Source of the DNA: Bacillota bacterium | GTDB lineage: Bacteria; Bacillota; Clostridia; Lachnospirales; Anaerotignaceae | DNA: 7,502 bases | Direction: 5' to 3' | Assembly (NCBI GenBank): GCA_030526765.1 | Contig: JAUNCB010000046.1 | Span: 1 to 7,502 of the forward strand | Shown: positions 1-6,420 of the stretch, in pieces | How positions within the stretch are numbered: position 1 is the first letter of the stretch | Layout of the letters: the number at the start of each line of letters is the position of its first letter | The notes under the pieces: generated by a model | Seen by the model: only the letters and a program-made list of their open reading frames with translations | Told to the model about the DNA's origin: nothing | Database searches by the model: none | Position numbers and translations under genes: made by a program

Positions 1-788
1 GGGTTCTTTTCCGCCAGCTGGCTGCGGTATTTTGCCGCATCGGCACCAATACCGTCCTTATCCCCCAGCTCCTCCTGAATGACCTTCAGTTCTTCTCTGA
101 GGAAATATTCCCTCTGTCCCTGATCGATCTTTTCCTTGGTTTTTTCTTCGATTTCTTTTTTGATGTCCAGTATCCGTCTTTCCGCCTGCATCAGCAGGAT
201 CACTTCCTCCAGACGCTCAATGGGATTCAGTCTTTCCAGAAAATCCTGCTTGCGGTTGAAGGGCAGCTCCAGACCCGATACGATCACATCGGAAAGCTGT
301 CCCGGTTTTCTTGCGGAAAGCACATTCCCCATCAGATCCATGGCAGCCGTATTCGGCGCCAGCTTCAGATATTCCTCATATTCCTCCACGGCGATCTTCA
401 TGAGTGCCTGCACGAATTCCTCCGGCTCCTCATTAAAATCCTGTGGGATCAGTGTGATCTCCGCATAATCGCAGTTTTTCACATGAATATGATGCAGTCT
501 GCCTCTCTGACGGCCTTCCACGATCACATGATTCATGTTGCCGGGCAGACGCAGCACCTGCTTCACCTCTGCCAGCACACCGATCTCATAAACATCATTG
601 ATACCGGGATCCGGTGTAGAGGGATCGATCTGAGTCACCAGAAAAACCTCTCTGCCGTTTTCCTCCGCAGCCTGCAGCGCATCCAGCGATTTCTGTCTGC
701 CGGCAGGGAAGCTGATCGCCATGCCCGGAAATATGGTCAATCCCCGCAGGGCAACCATCGGCACAATGATCGGTTGTTTTTTCTCCAT
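1..788 (-). CDS. lon: ATP-dependent protease LonA, N-terminal part (runs off left edge)
   Basis: LonA is a soluble cytosolic AAA+ serine protease that unfolds and degrades misfolded and regulatory proteins. Only the first 262 codons are here; a full protein is usually about 770-800 residues, so the ATPase and Ser-Lys protease domains lie beyond the left edge. Visible is the N-terminal substrate-binding (LAN/PUA-like) domain, starting MEKKQPIIVPMVALRG with the family pattern of a beta-rich start and LRGLTIFPGM. It is followed by a helical region with the coiled-coil hallmark QREYFLREELKVIQEELG at about residues 225-242. The ATG at 788 is chosen because a TGAGGTG ribosome binding site sits 7 nt upstream and Lon homology begins right there. 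It is transcribed from its own promoter at 862-890, separated from lonB by a terminator. The lonB-lonA order is the usual Firmicute one. Identification is by recognised family sequence and is firm. Confidence 0.95.
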   Translation of the reverse strand, partial: MEKKQPIIVPMVALRGLTIFPGMAISFPAGRQKSLDALQAAEENGREVFLVTQIDPSTPDPGINDVYEIGVLAEVKQVLRLPGNMNHVIVEGRQRGRLHHIHVKNCDYAEITLIPQDFNEEPEEFVQALMKIAVEEYEEYLKLAPNTAAMDLMGNVLSARKPGQLSDVIVSGLELPFNRKQDFLERLNPIERLEEVILLMQAERRILDIKKEIEEKTKEKIDQGQREYFLREELKVIQEELGDKDGIGADAAKYRSQLAEKN

Positions 789-795
789 AAATATT

Positions 796-802
796 CACCT
801 CA
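796..802 (-). promoter_or_regulatory. Ribosome binding site of lonA
   Basis: On the minus strand this reads TGAGGTG, 7 nt before the ATG at 788. It decides the lonA start and matches the TGAGGTG site used by mgtE at 4061-4067. Confidence 0.75.
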
Positions 803-858
803 ATATATATCCATTTCATTTTTTGCATACAAAGAACAGCGAATCTTCGCTTTGACTA

Positions 859-872
859 TATAGTATACTATA
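859..872. repeat. 14-bp perfect palindrome over the lonA -10 box
   Basis: TATAGTATACTATA is a perfect 14-bp inverted repeat centred on the -10 hexamer of the lonA promoter. A shorter palindrome, ACTATATAGT, overlaps it on the downstream side. A repressor site here would block RNA polymerase, but the sequence is AT-only apart from one G and one C, and -10 boxes are intrinsically AT-rich. An operator role is inference. Confidence 0.4.
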
Positions 873-890
873 AATCTATGATTTGGTCAA
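862..890 (-). promoter_or_regulatory. SigA-type promoter of lonA
   Basis: The minus strand shows TTGACC (885-890), a 17-nt spacer, and TATACT (862-867), one mismatch in each hexamer from the vegetative consensus. Transcription would start near 855, giving a leader of about 65 nt. The promoter lies just after the lonB terminator, so lonA can be expressed independently of lonB. No tandem CtsR heptad or CIRCE element, the usual Firmicute heat-shock operators, is evident. Confidence 0.8.
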
Positions 891-913
891 TGAAGGATAG
901 GCTTCAAATCCCG

Positions 914-954
914 AAAAAAGAGAGCATTCCGCCCTTTTTCGGTGAAATGCTCCC
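914..954 (-). terminator. Intrinsic terminator of lonB
   Basis: On the minus strand, GGGAGCATT (946-954) pairs with AATGCTCTC (920-928) through 9 pairs including one G-U. A short CCG/CGG pairing inside the loop may extend the stem. Six T follow at 914-919. It begins 4 nt after the lonB stop codon and separates lonB from the lonA promoter. Confidence 0.85.
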
Positions 955-958
955 GCTT

Positions 959-2590
959 TTATCCGATCTCCTTTTCCGCCAGCAGCTTTCTTGCTTCCAG
1001 CAGGCTCTCCGGCAGAAAAATATGCTCCAAAAGCTCCTGCACCGTAGCCACAGGAACCACCTGTATTTTCATTTCTTCATAGGCCGTCTTCCAGTTCCCC
1101 CGCGGAATATAGGCACAGACCGCCCCTGCCTCCCGTGCCGCCTCCAGCTTTTCCTCCACACCTCCCACGGGCAAAATCTGTCCGTGAATACCGATTTCTC
1201 CCGTCAGGGCGATCTCATTGGATATGGGCATTTCTGTAAAGGCAGAATATACCGCAAGAAACATCGCTACCCCTGCCGAAGGCCCGTCTACAGGAACCCC
1301 TCCCGGAAAATTCAGATGCACCGCATACTCCTTTTCCGAAAAGCCATACTGCTCCATCAGAGTCAGTACATTCTCCGCCGCCGAGCGTGCATTGCTCTTT
1401 CTGCGGCTGCAGCCCTGTCTGCCCTTGATCTCCTCCTCCTCTACGATGCCTGTTACAGTCAGTCCACTTTTTCCCTTCTGTACCACTGCCTCCACCGGCA
1501 GAAGCACGCCCCCTCCTGCCTGTACCCCCAGTCCGTTGACCACACCGACACAGGGCTTTTCGGGAATTTTCTGCTGCGGCACTGGTTCGTATCTGCCTGC
1601 CTCTGCCGCCCAGTCCAGATCCGCCGCAGTCACACAGGTCTTTCCCTCCATCCGTGCCAGAGAGGTCAGCGACTGTACCAGATTCACCGCATCCCTGCCT
1701 CCGTTGGCATAGGAAGCGATCTTGCTGCACAGCCCTGTTTCATAATCCAGACCTGCCCGCCGCAGACTGTTTTCTGCGATCTTTTCCATGGAGCCTCTGT
1801 CCAGTCGATCAAAAAATATCTCCGTGCAGCGGGAACGCAGGGCTTCGGGGATCTCATGGGGACTGCGGGTGGTTGCACCGATGAGGCGAAAATCCGCAGG
1901 TATTCCGTTTTTAAAGATTTCGTGGATATAAGGCGGGATGGCTTTATTTCCCCGACTGTAGTAGCTGCTCTGAAACCGTGCCACCCTGTCCTCCAGCACC
2001 TTCAGCAGCCGATTCATCTGAATGGGATGCAGCTCCCCGATCTCATCAAGGAACAGCACGCCCCCATGGGCTTCGCAGACAGCCCCGGGTCGTGGTCTGG
2101 GGATCCCCGCCTGCCCGAAGGCACCCGCCCCTTGATAAATGGGATCATGGACAGAGCCCAGCAGCGGATCCGCAATATTGCGCTCATCAAACTGCAGGGT
2201 GGTTGCATCGATCTCCACAAATTTTGCCTTCTGCCGAAAGGGAGAATCCTCCCTTCCCTTTGCTTCCTCCAGTATCAGCCTTGCCGCCGCTGTTTTTCCC
2301 ACTCCCGGCGGCCCGTAGATCAGGATATGCTGGGGATTCGGTCCGCACAATGCCGCCCGCAGGGCACGGATCGCCTTTTCCTGCCCGATGATCTCCTCCA
2401 GCCTTTGGGGGCGGGTCTGCTCCGAAAGGGGAAGGGTCAGGCCCTCCTCCCGCATCATCTGCAGCCGATCCATTTCCACCATATTATCCTCAAAATTCAG
2501 CCCTTCTCCTTTTTTCTTTCGGCTGCTCCGATAAAAATACCATGCTCCCATGCCGAAGAATAAAAGCTGTACACCCCATAACAGATCCAC
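959..2590 (-). CDS. lonB: Membrane-anchored AAA+ protease LonB
   Basis: LonB is an ATP-dependent serine protease. In Bacillus subtilis the homologue is a membrane-associated, forespore-linked enzyme of about 550 residues; this one has 543. Residues 1-20 form one hydrophobic segment followed by RSSRKKK, a membrane anchor with a cytosolic positive flank, in place of LonA's large substrate domain. The AAA+ module has Walker A GPPGVGKT (93-100), Walker B GGVLFLDE (176-183), sensor-1 region GATTR (238-242), a candidate arginine finger in LRSRC (251-255) and sensor-2 region GGRDAVN (297-303). The protease domain has the PSAG serine (Ser438) and the dyad lysine (Lys481 in GGVEEKLEAA). The start is GTG, supported by AAGGAG 8 nt upstream; an in-window ATG closer to that site is out of frame. 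All catalytic residues are present. It sits between the mgtE terminator and its own terminator, probably monocistronic. Confidence 0.95.
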   Translation of the reverse strand: MDLLWGVQLLFFGMGAWYFYRSSRKKKGEGLNFEDNMVEMDRLQMMREEGLTLPLSEQTRPQRLEEIIGQEKAIRALRAALCGPNPQHILIYGPPGVGKTAAARLILEEAKGREDSPFRQKAKFVEIDATTLQFDERNIADPLLGSVHDPIYQGAGAFGQAGIPRPRPGAVCEAHGGVLFLDEIGELHPIQMNRLLKVLEDRVARFQSSYYSRGNKAIPPYIHEIFKNGIPADFRLIGATTRSPHEIPEALRSRCTEIFFDRLDRGSMEKIAENSLRRAGLDYETGLCSKIASYANGGRDAVNLVQSLTSLARMEGKTCVTAADLDWAAEAGRYEPVPQQKIPEKPCVGVVNGLGVQAGGGVLLPVEAVVQKGKSGLTVTGIVEEEEIKGRQGCSRRKSNARSAAENVLTLMEQYGFSEKEYAVHLNFPGGVPVDGPSAGVAMFLAVYSAFTEMPISNEIALTGEIGIHGQILPVGGVEEKLEAAREAGAVCAYIPRGNWKTAYEEMKIQVVPVATVQELLEHIFLPESLLEARKLLAEKEIG

Positions 2591-2598
2591 ATTTCCAT

Positions 2599-2604
2599 CT
2601 CCTT
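2599..2604 (-). promoter_or_regulatory. Ribosome binding site deciding the GTG start of lonB
   Basis: The minus strand reads AAGGAG, 8 nt before the GTG at 2590. The ATG directly after this motif is in another frame and too close to it, so GTG is the supported start. Confidence 0.7.
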
Positions 2605-2643
2605 TTTCCGATTTTGGAAATAGTATCTCTCCCGCTCTGCGGA

Positions 2644-2652
2644 TTTATACCA
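2644..2652 (-). promoter_or_regulatory. Possible extended -10 promoter of lonB
   Basis: The minus strand reads TGG then TATAAA, an extended -10 (TGnTATAAT-like) element about 55 nt before the lonB start. There is no convincing -35 because that position falls inside the mgtE terminator. lonB needs some promoter in this 107-bp gap if the terminator works, and this is the best candidate. Weak evidence. Confidence 0.3.
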
Positions 2653-2679
2653 AAAGAAAAAGGCGTAAACACGCCTTTT
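2652..2679 (-). terminator. Intrinsic terminator of mgtE
   Basis: On the minus strand AAAAGGCGT (2671-2679) pairs perfectly with ACGCCTTTT (2658-2666) around a GTTT tetraloop, and the T-rich run continues as TCTTTT. It starts 18 nt after the mgtE stop codon. Confidence 0.9.
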
Positions 2680-2697
2680 CTAATTCGCTCTATTCTG

Positions 2698-4053
2698 TTA
2701 CAGGATCAGTGCCGATGCAATGCTGAAATACACCACAAGGGCAATGGCATCCACCACTGTGGAAATCAGCGGCCCCGCCATCATCGCAGGGTCAAGCTTT
2801 ACCGCTTTAGCAAGGATAGGCAGGGTACACCCAAGTGTTTTTGCCAGCACAACGGCAGCCCCCATGCTGATGGATACCGTCAGATCCACCACAAAAGAGG
2901 TTCCGCTGTCAAAGAAGGTCATCCGCAGCATATTGATAGCCGCCAGCAAGAGACCACAGATCAAGCCCACCCGCAGTTCCTTCAGCACAACCTTAAAGGT
3001 ATCTCTGATCTGGATCTCACCCAGCGCAAGACCACGAATGATCATAGCCGATGCCTGTGAGCCGGCATTACCGCCGGTACCTGTGATGATGGTCATAAAA
3101 CTGGAAAGCACCACCACAGAATCCAGAAGATCCTGATACATCCGAATCACGAAAGCACTGAGGGTACCGGAAATCATCAGTACGCACAACCAGGGAATAC
3201 GGTTTTTGGACAGGGCGATAACGCCCATTTTCAGATATTCATCATCGGAGGGCAGGACAGCATTCATCAGTTCCATATCTTCTGTGGTTTCCTGTTCGAT
3301 AACGTCCACGATGTCATCGACAGTGATGATGCCTACCATTCTGCCTTCCCGATCGGTCACAGGCAGAGCCATCCAGTTATATTTCTTAAAGATATTCGCA
3401 ACTTCCTCCTGGTCATCCAGCGTATTCACCGCCAGAACGTCATCCTGCATCAGATCGCCAACGGTGGAATCATCATCGGCACAGATGAGGGTTCTCAGGG
3501 GCACAACGCCGATCAGCTTTCTCTGAGCATCAATGACATAACAGGTATAGATGGTTTCCTTATCCATCCCTACCTTTTTGATCTCAGAGAGGGCATAGGC
3601 TACGGTCATATTGGCACGCAGGCGCACAAACTCAATGGTCATCAGGCTGCCTGCAGAATTTTCGGGATAATTCAGAAAACGGTTGATGAGCTGTCTGGTT
3701 TCCGCATCTGTGTTGCGCAGCACCTTCTTTACCAGATTGGCAGGTGCCTCCTCCAGAAAGTCAATGGTATCATCCAAAAACATCTCATCTACGATATTGC
3801 GCACCTCTCGGTCCGTAATGGACTGCACGATATGCTCCTGGGTATCGTTATCCATAAAGGAGAATACCTCTGCCGCCACATCCTTGGTCAGCAGACGGAA
3901 AATGAACAGCTGCCTATCATCGGACAATTCCTCGAAATATTCCGCGATATTGGCAGGCTGCTCCTCATTCAGCTCCTGCTTCAGCTGCATATATTGTCCG
4001 CTTTCCATCAGAGCTGTATAATTATCGAACAGGATCTGCATTTCTTCATCCAT
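2698..4053 (-). CDS. mgtE: MgtE-family magnesium channel with CBS domains
   Basis: MgtE is a dimeric inner-membrane Mg2+ channel whose cytosolic domains sense Mg2+ and close the pore. The 451 residues match the family length. The order is an acidic helical N domain (about 1-130, ending in YPENSAGSLMT at 129-139), CBS 1 (about 138-195), CBS 2 (about 200-255, with LPVTDREGRMVGIITVDDI), a linking plug helix (about 256-275), then five predicted membrane helices (about 284-451). Pore signatures are present: GTGGNAGSQAS (325-335) and KLDPAMMAGP (419-428), where Asp421 corresponds to the Mg2+-binding pore aspartate of the family. The ATG at 4053 has TGAGGTG 7 nt upstream. Transcription starts at a strong promoter about 270 nt upstream and passes through a structured leader with an intrinsic terminator, so attenuation, plausibly by Mg2+, is likely but unproven. 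A terminator follows the gene, making it monocistronic. Confidence 0.96.
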   Translation of the reverse strand: MDEEMQILFDNYTALMESGQYMQLKQELNEEQPANIAEYFEELSDDRQLFIFRLLTKDVAAEVFSFMDNDTQEHIVQSITDREVRNIVDEMFLDDTIDFLEEAPANLVKKVLRNTDAETRQLINRFLNYPENSAGSLMTIEFVRLRANMTVAYALSEIKKVGMDKETIYTCYVIDAQRKLIGVVPLRTLICADDDSTVGDLMQDDVLAVNTLDDQEEVANIFKKYNWMALPVTDREGRMVGIITVDDIVDVIEQETTEDMELMNAVLPSDDEYLKMGVIALSKNRIPWLCVLMISGTLSAFVIRMYQDLLDSVVVLSSFMTIITGTGGNAGSQASAMIIRGLALGEIQIRDTFKVVLKELRVGLICGLLLAAINMLRMTFFDSGTSFVVDLTVSISMGAAVVLAKTLGCTLPILAKAVKLDPAMMAGPLISTVVDAIALVVYFSIASALIL

Positions 4054-4060
4054 GATCTTT

Positions 4061-4067
4061 CACCTCA
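4061..4067 (-). promoter_or_regulatory. Ribosome binding site of mgtE
   Basis: The minus strand reads TGAGGTG, 7 nt before the ATG at 4053. It lies only about 9 nt downstream of a T6 run that ends an alternative leader hairpin, so leader folding could also affect ribosome access. Confidence 0.7.
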
Positions 4068-4314
4068 TTTCAAATAAAAAAGCACGTCTTTTTTTGATTT
4101 CTTTTTCTCAAAAAATCCGTGCAGTTTATCCAAAAAAGGCATAGGGACAAAGAGTCAGCCTCTATCATCGAAAAAAGACTGTCCCGGCTGCACGGCATTC
4201 TGTTTGTTCAATCGTCGGCTTCCCTCAGGCTCTAGGGGAATACTTTCCTTATTATGACTGCCGTCCATTCCGGTTCACCTCATCCTTCTGTTTCATTTTT
4301 TACATTCCATTAAC
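4068..4314 (-). promoter_or_regulatory. Structured 5' leader of mgtE, riboswitch/attenuator candidate
   Basis: This is the untranslated leader between the predicted mgtE start site (about 4314) and its ribosome binding site. In the RNA, ACGGCA (4259-4264) can pair with TGCCGT (4192-4197), closing a 61-nt domain that holds a GGAA/TTCC hairpin (4237-4248). The 3' half of that helix overlaps CCGTGCAG (4188-4195), the 5' arm of a downstream intrinsic terminator, so the two are mutually exclusive, as in transcriptional riboswitches. A further 6-bp stem GGGACA/TGTCCC (4144-4149 with 4180-4185) sits in the terminator loop. Firmicute mgtE genes often carry the M-box Mg2+ riboswitch, but I do not see its conserved GGTGAGGCTC start and GCTAAAGCTC-type end, only a GGTGA. 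The class is therefore undecided. Confidence 0.55.
4110..4195 (-). terminator. Intrinsic terminator within the mgtE leader (attenuator)
   Basis: On the minus strand CCGTGCAG (4188-4195) pairs perfectly with CTGCACGG (4117-4124), followed by A and six T (4110-4115). The loop of 63 nt is long but contains its own GGGACA/TGTCCC stem, which brings the arms together. It ends 56 nt before the mgtE ATG, a position that fits attenuation and not the end of another gene. Confidence 0.6.
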
Positions 4315-4320
4315 TCTTTC

Positions 4321-4349
4321 AGTATATTCCCTACAAAATTTTCAGTCAA
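4321..4349 (-). promoter_or_regulatory. SigA-type promoter of mgtE
   Basis: The minus strand shows TTGACT (4344-4349), 17 nt, then TATACT (4321-4326). The start site would be near 4314, leaving about 260 nt of leader before the ATG. It is divergent from the mscL promoter, with 39 bp between the two -35 boxes. Confidence 0.8.
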
Positions 4350-4388
4350 CAGTCTTTCCCAAATTTGCGAAAAGTTTTTCACTTTCTA

Positions 4389-4417
4389 TTGGACAGTTAC
4401 CGCTTTTTTGTTATACT
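4389..4417 (+). promoter_or_regulatory. SigA-type promoter of mscL
   Basis: TTGGAC (4389-4394), 17 nt, then TATACT (4412-4417). The start site would be near 4424, giving a leader of about 44 nt to the chosen mscL ATG. This argues against the upstream in-frame ATG at 4441, which would be only about 17 nt from the transcript end. Confidence 0.75.
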
Positions 4418-4452
4418 TAAGAAAAAAGTGACAAGATATCATGAAAATACAG

Positions 4453-4458
4453 AGGAGG
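4453..4458 (+). promoter_or_regulatory. Ribosome binding site of mscL
   Basis: A perfect AGGAGG lies 9 nt before the ATG at 4468. It selects this start over the in-frame ATG at 4441, which lies upstream of the motif. Confidence 0.8.
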
Positions 4459-4467
4459 CGTTGTTTT

Positions 4468-4923
4468 ATGGCTTTTAAAGATACAATGCAGGAATTCAAA
4501 CAATTTGCAGTAAAAGGCAATGTGGTAGACATGGCCGTTGGCGTTATCATCGGCGGTGCCTTCGGTAAAATCGTAACATCCTTTGTAAACGATCTGGTTA
4601 TGCCTGTGATCGGTAAAATCACCGGCGGCACAGACTTTACGCAGATGTTTATCCCCCTGGACGGCAACACCTACGCAACCCTGGAGGATGCAAAGGCTGC
4701 CACCGCCACCATTGCATACGGTGCCTTTATTACACAGGTGCTGGATTTCATCATCATGGCATTCGTGATCTTCTTTGCCCTGAAGGTTCTGATGAAACTG
4801 AAAAAACCCGAAGCACCCGCACCCGAAGAAGCACCTACAACAAAAGAATGTCCCTTCTGCAAAATGGAGATTCCCATCGAAGCAACCAGATGCGGTCACT
4901 GCACCTCCCAGCTGGAAGGCTGA
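4468..4923 (+). CDS. mscL: Large-conductance mechanosensitive channel MscL with zinc-ribbon-like C-terminus
   Basis: MscL forms a homopentameric membrane pore that opens under high membrane tension and releases solutes on hypo-osmotic shock. The 151 residues begin with the amphipathic N-terminal helix [21 protein letters not shown] and the family's TM1 pattern, [18 protein letters not shown] (21-38) followed by NDLVMPVIG (41-49). An extracellular loop (about 52-82) and TM2 (about 86-109) follow, then the basic KLKK cluster (110-113). A Pro/Glu-rich linker (114-126) leads to CPFC (128-131) and CGHC (142-145), a CxxC-10-CxxC arrangement like a zinc ribbon, in place of the simple helical bundle of E. 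coli MscL. The ATG at 4468 is chosen over the in-frame ATG at 4441 because AGGAGG lies 9 nt before it and MAFKD is the typical N-terminus. It is the only plus-strand gene here and has its own promoter. Confidence 0.95.
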   Translation: MAFKDTMQEFKQFAVKGNVVDMAVGVIIGGAFGKIVTSFVNDLVMPVIGKITGGTDFTQMFIPLDGNTYATLEDAKAATATIAYGAFITQVLDFIIMAFVIFFALKVLMKLKKPEAPAPEEAPTTKECPFCKMEIPIEATRCGHCTSQLEG

Positions 4924-4978
4924 TCTTTCAGACATTTTTTTGCTGCAGCAAAGGAGCACAAGAAGCATACAGGCATAC

Positions 4979-5022
4979 AAAAAGGAGAGCATCCGATCAT
5001 TCGGATCCTCTCCTTTCTTGTT
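4979..5022. terminator. Bidirectional terminator between mscL and dnaB
   Basis: AAAGGAGAG (4981-4989) pairs with CTCTCCTTT (5008-5016). After one C-C mismatch, ATCCGA (4991-4996) pairs with TCGGAT (5001-5006) around a TCAT loop: 15 pairs in all. Read on the minus strand the stem ends in a run of T (TTTTTG), a good terminator for dnaB 32 nt after its stop. Read on the plus strand it ends in TTTCTTGTTTTC, a plausible terminator for mscL 57 nt after its stop. A smaller perfect palindrome, TTTGCTGCAGCAAA (4939-4952), lies between it and mscL. Confidence 0.88.
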
Positions 5023-5048
5023 TTCTCTTCTTATTTTCTCTGTTTTTC

Positions 5049-6398
5049 TTATATCATCCGAGGGGCACTGCCAAATCTCGTATGCTGTCCCATCCATGTC
5101 AGTTCTACCGTTCCGGTCGGGCCATTTCTCTGCTTTGCGATGATCAGCTCTGCCATGTTTTTCTTTTCCGTATCGGGGAAATAATACTCATCTCGATACA
5201 GGAAGCAAACCACGTCCGCATCCTGCTCAATGGCACCGGATTCACGCAGGTCTGACAACATGGGCCGATGGTCGGAGCGCTGCTCACAGGCACGGCTCAG
5301 CTGGCTCAGCGCAATTACGGGCGCATCCATTTCTCTGGCAAGGGCCTTCAGCGAACGGGATATTTCAGAGATCTCCTGCTGACGGGAATCGGTTCTGCCA
5401 TTGCCGTTCATCAGCTGCAGATAGTCGATGACAATGAGCCCCAGCCCCTTTTCCACCTTCAGACGGCGGCACTTGGAGCGCACCTCCATAGGAGTCACGC
5501 CGGGGGTATCGTCAATATAAATAGGTGCCTCAGACAGGGGGCCTACCGAACGGAGCAGCTTTCCCCAGTCCTCTTCATCCAGTTCCCCCGTACGCAGCTT
5601 CTGGGCATCCAGCATCGCTTCGGCACAGAGCATACGGTTAAACAGCTGATGGCGGCTCATTTCCAGAGAGAATACCGCCACAGGCGTATTGGCACGCAGG
5701 GCTGCATGCTGAATGATATTCAGCGCAAAGGCCGTTTTCCCCATGGAGGGACGGGCTGCCAGCAGGATCAGATCGGATTTCTGCAGTCCCGCCGTTTTGG
5801 TATCAAAATCCGTAAAGCCTGTGGGGATCCCTGTCAGCTTGCCCTTGTTGTTATAAATATCCTCAATTTTCTCGATGGCAGAAACGGCAATATCCCGCAC
5901 ATGATGAAATTCCTCGGAATGGCGTCCCTGCATGATATCAAAGATGCCCTTCTCCGCCTGATCCATGATGGCATTGATGTTTTCCTTGCCCTCATAGCTC
6001 ATCTGGGAAATACTGCCCGACATCTGGATCAGCTGTCTGAGGATGGATTTTTCTTCTACGATAGAAGCATAATGACGCACATTGACAGAGCTGCCCACAG
6101 CCCCGGAAATGCTCGCCAGAAAGCCCAGCCCGCCGATCTGCTCAAACTGCCCTTTTTCCTCCAGCTTGTTTTTTACTGTAACGATATCGATCGGCGCACC
6201 GCTGCGGAACAGATCCTCCGCCGCTTCAAATACCATCCGATGGTCGGGGCGGTAAAAATCCGCACCCCGCAGCACCTCCAGTGCCAGCGAAGCTGCCTCT
6301 CTGTCCAGAAACATGGAGCCGAGGACTGCCTGTTCCGCCGTTGCATCATGGGGCGGCACACCACGCAGATATTCATTTTGTCTTTCCTGTTGTTCCAT
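5049..6398 (-). CDS. dnaB: Replicative DNA helicase DnaB (called DnaC in Bacillus)
   Basis: DnaB is the hexameric 5'-to-3' helicase that unwinds DNA at the replication fork and recruits primase. The N-terminal primase-binding domain starts at PPHDATAEQAVLGSMF; a linker follows, then the RecA-like motor. Counting from the ATG at 6404, Walker A ARPSMGKT is at 217-224, the catalytic glutamate region FSLEMS at 245-250, Walker B LIVIDYLQLM at 323-332, LSQLSR at 366-371 and the arginine-finger KQR at 424-426. Length (449-451 residues) is normal and all motor motifs are intact. Two starts compete: the ATG at 6404 is only 3 nt from AGGAGG (6408-6413), whereas the ATG at 6398 is 9 nt away, so 6398 is chosen; they differ by two residues. 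It lies 16 nt (to 6404) after the rplI stop in the conserved gdpP-rplI-dnaB operon. Confidence 0.95.
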   Translation of the reverse strand: MEQQERQNEYLRGVPPHDATAEQAVLGSMFLDREAASLALEVLRGADFYRPDHRMVFEAAEDLFRSGAPIDIVTVKNKLEEKGQFEQIGGLGFLASISGAVGSSVNVRHYASIVEEKSILRQLIQMSGSISQMSYEGKENINAIMDQAEKGIFDIMQGRHSEEFHHVRDIAVSAIEKIEDIYNNKGKLTGIPTGFTDFDTKTAGLQKSDLILLAARPSMGKTAFALNIIQHAALRANTPVAVFSLEMSRHQLFNRMLCAEAMLDAQKLRTGELDEEDWGKLLRSVGPLSEAPIYIDDTPGVTPMEVRSKCRRLKVEKGLGLIVIDYLQLMNGNGRTDSRQQEISEISRSLKALAREMDAPVIALSQLSRACEQRSDHRPMLSDLRESGAIEQDADVVCFLYRDEYYFPDTEKKNMAELIIAKQRNGPTGTVELTWMGQHTRFGSAPRMI

Positions 6399-6407
6399 GT
6401 TCATCCG

Positions 6408-6413
6408 CCTCCT
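6408..6413 (-). promoter_or_regulatory. Ribosome binding site deciding the dnaB start
   Basis: The minus strand reads AGGAGG in the short gap after rplI. Spacing is 3 nt to the ATG at 6404 and 9 nt to the ATG at 6398, favouring the latter. Confidence 0.7.
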
Positions 6414-6420
6414 GCGGTTC

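Noticed and set aside
851..900. CtsR heat-shock operator upstream of lonA
   Set aside because: AGTCAAA occurs once on the minus strand (851-857), but the required second heptad at 3-nt spacing is absent.
878..2563. A 561-codon open frame on the plus strand
   Set aside because: It is the antisense of lonB. Its translation is rich in Cys, His, Arg and Pro with no recognisable domain, while the opposite strand encodes a complete Lon-type protease.
4252..4296. A 14-codon ORF (MKQKDEVNRNGRQS) in the mgtE leader as a regulatory leader peptide
   Set aside because: It starts about 18 nt from the predicted transcript start with no clear Shine-Dalgarno, has no codon run suggesting attenuation, and its 3' end overlaps the ACGGCA arm of the proposed RNA structure. 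Conservation would be needed to revive it.
4441..4467. Upstream in-frame ATG extending MscL by nine residues
   Set aside because: No ribosome binding site precedes it, the true AGGAGG lies downstream of it, and the added MKIQRRRCF is unlike MscL N-termini.
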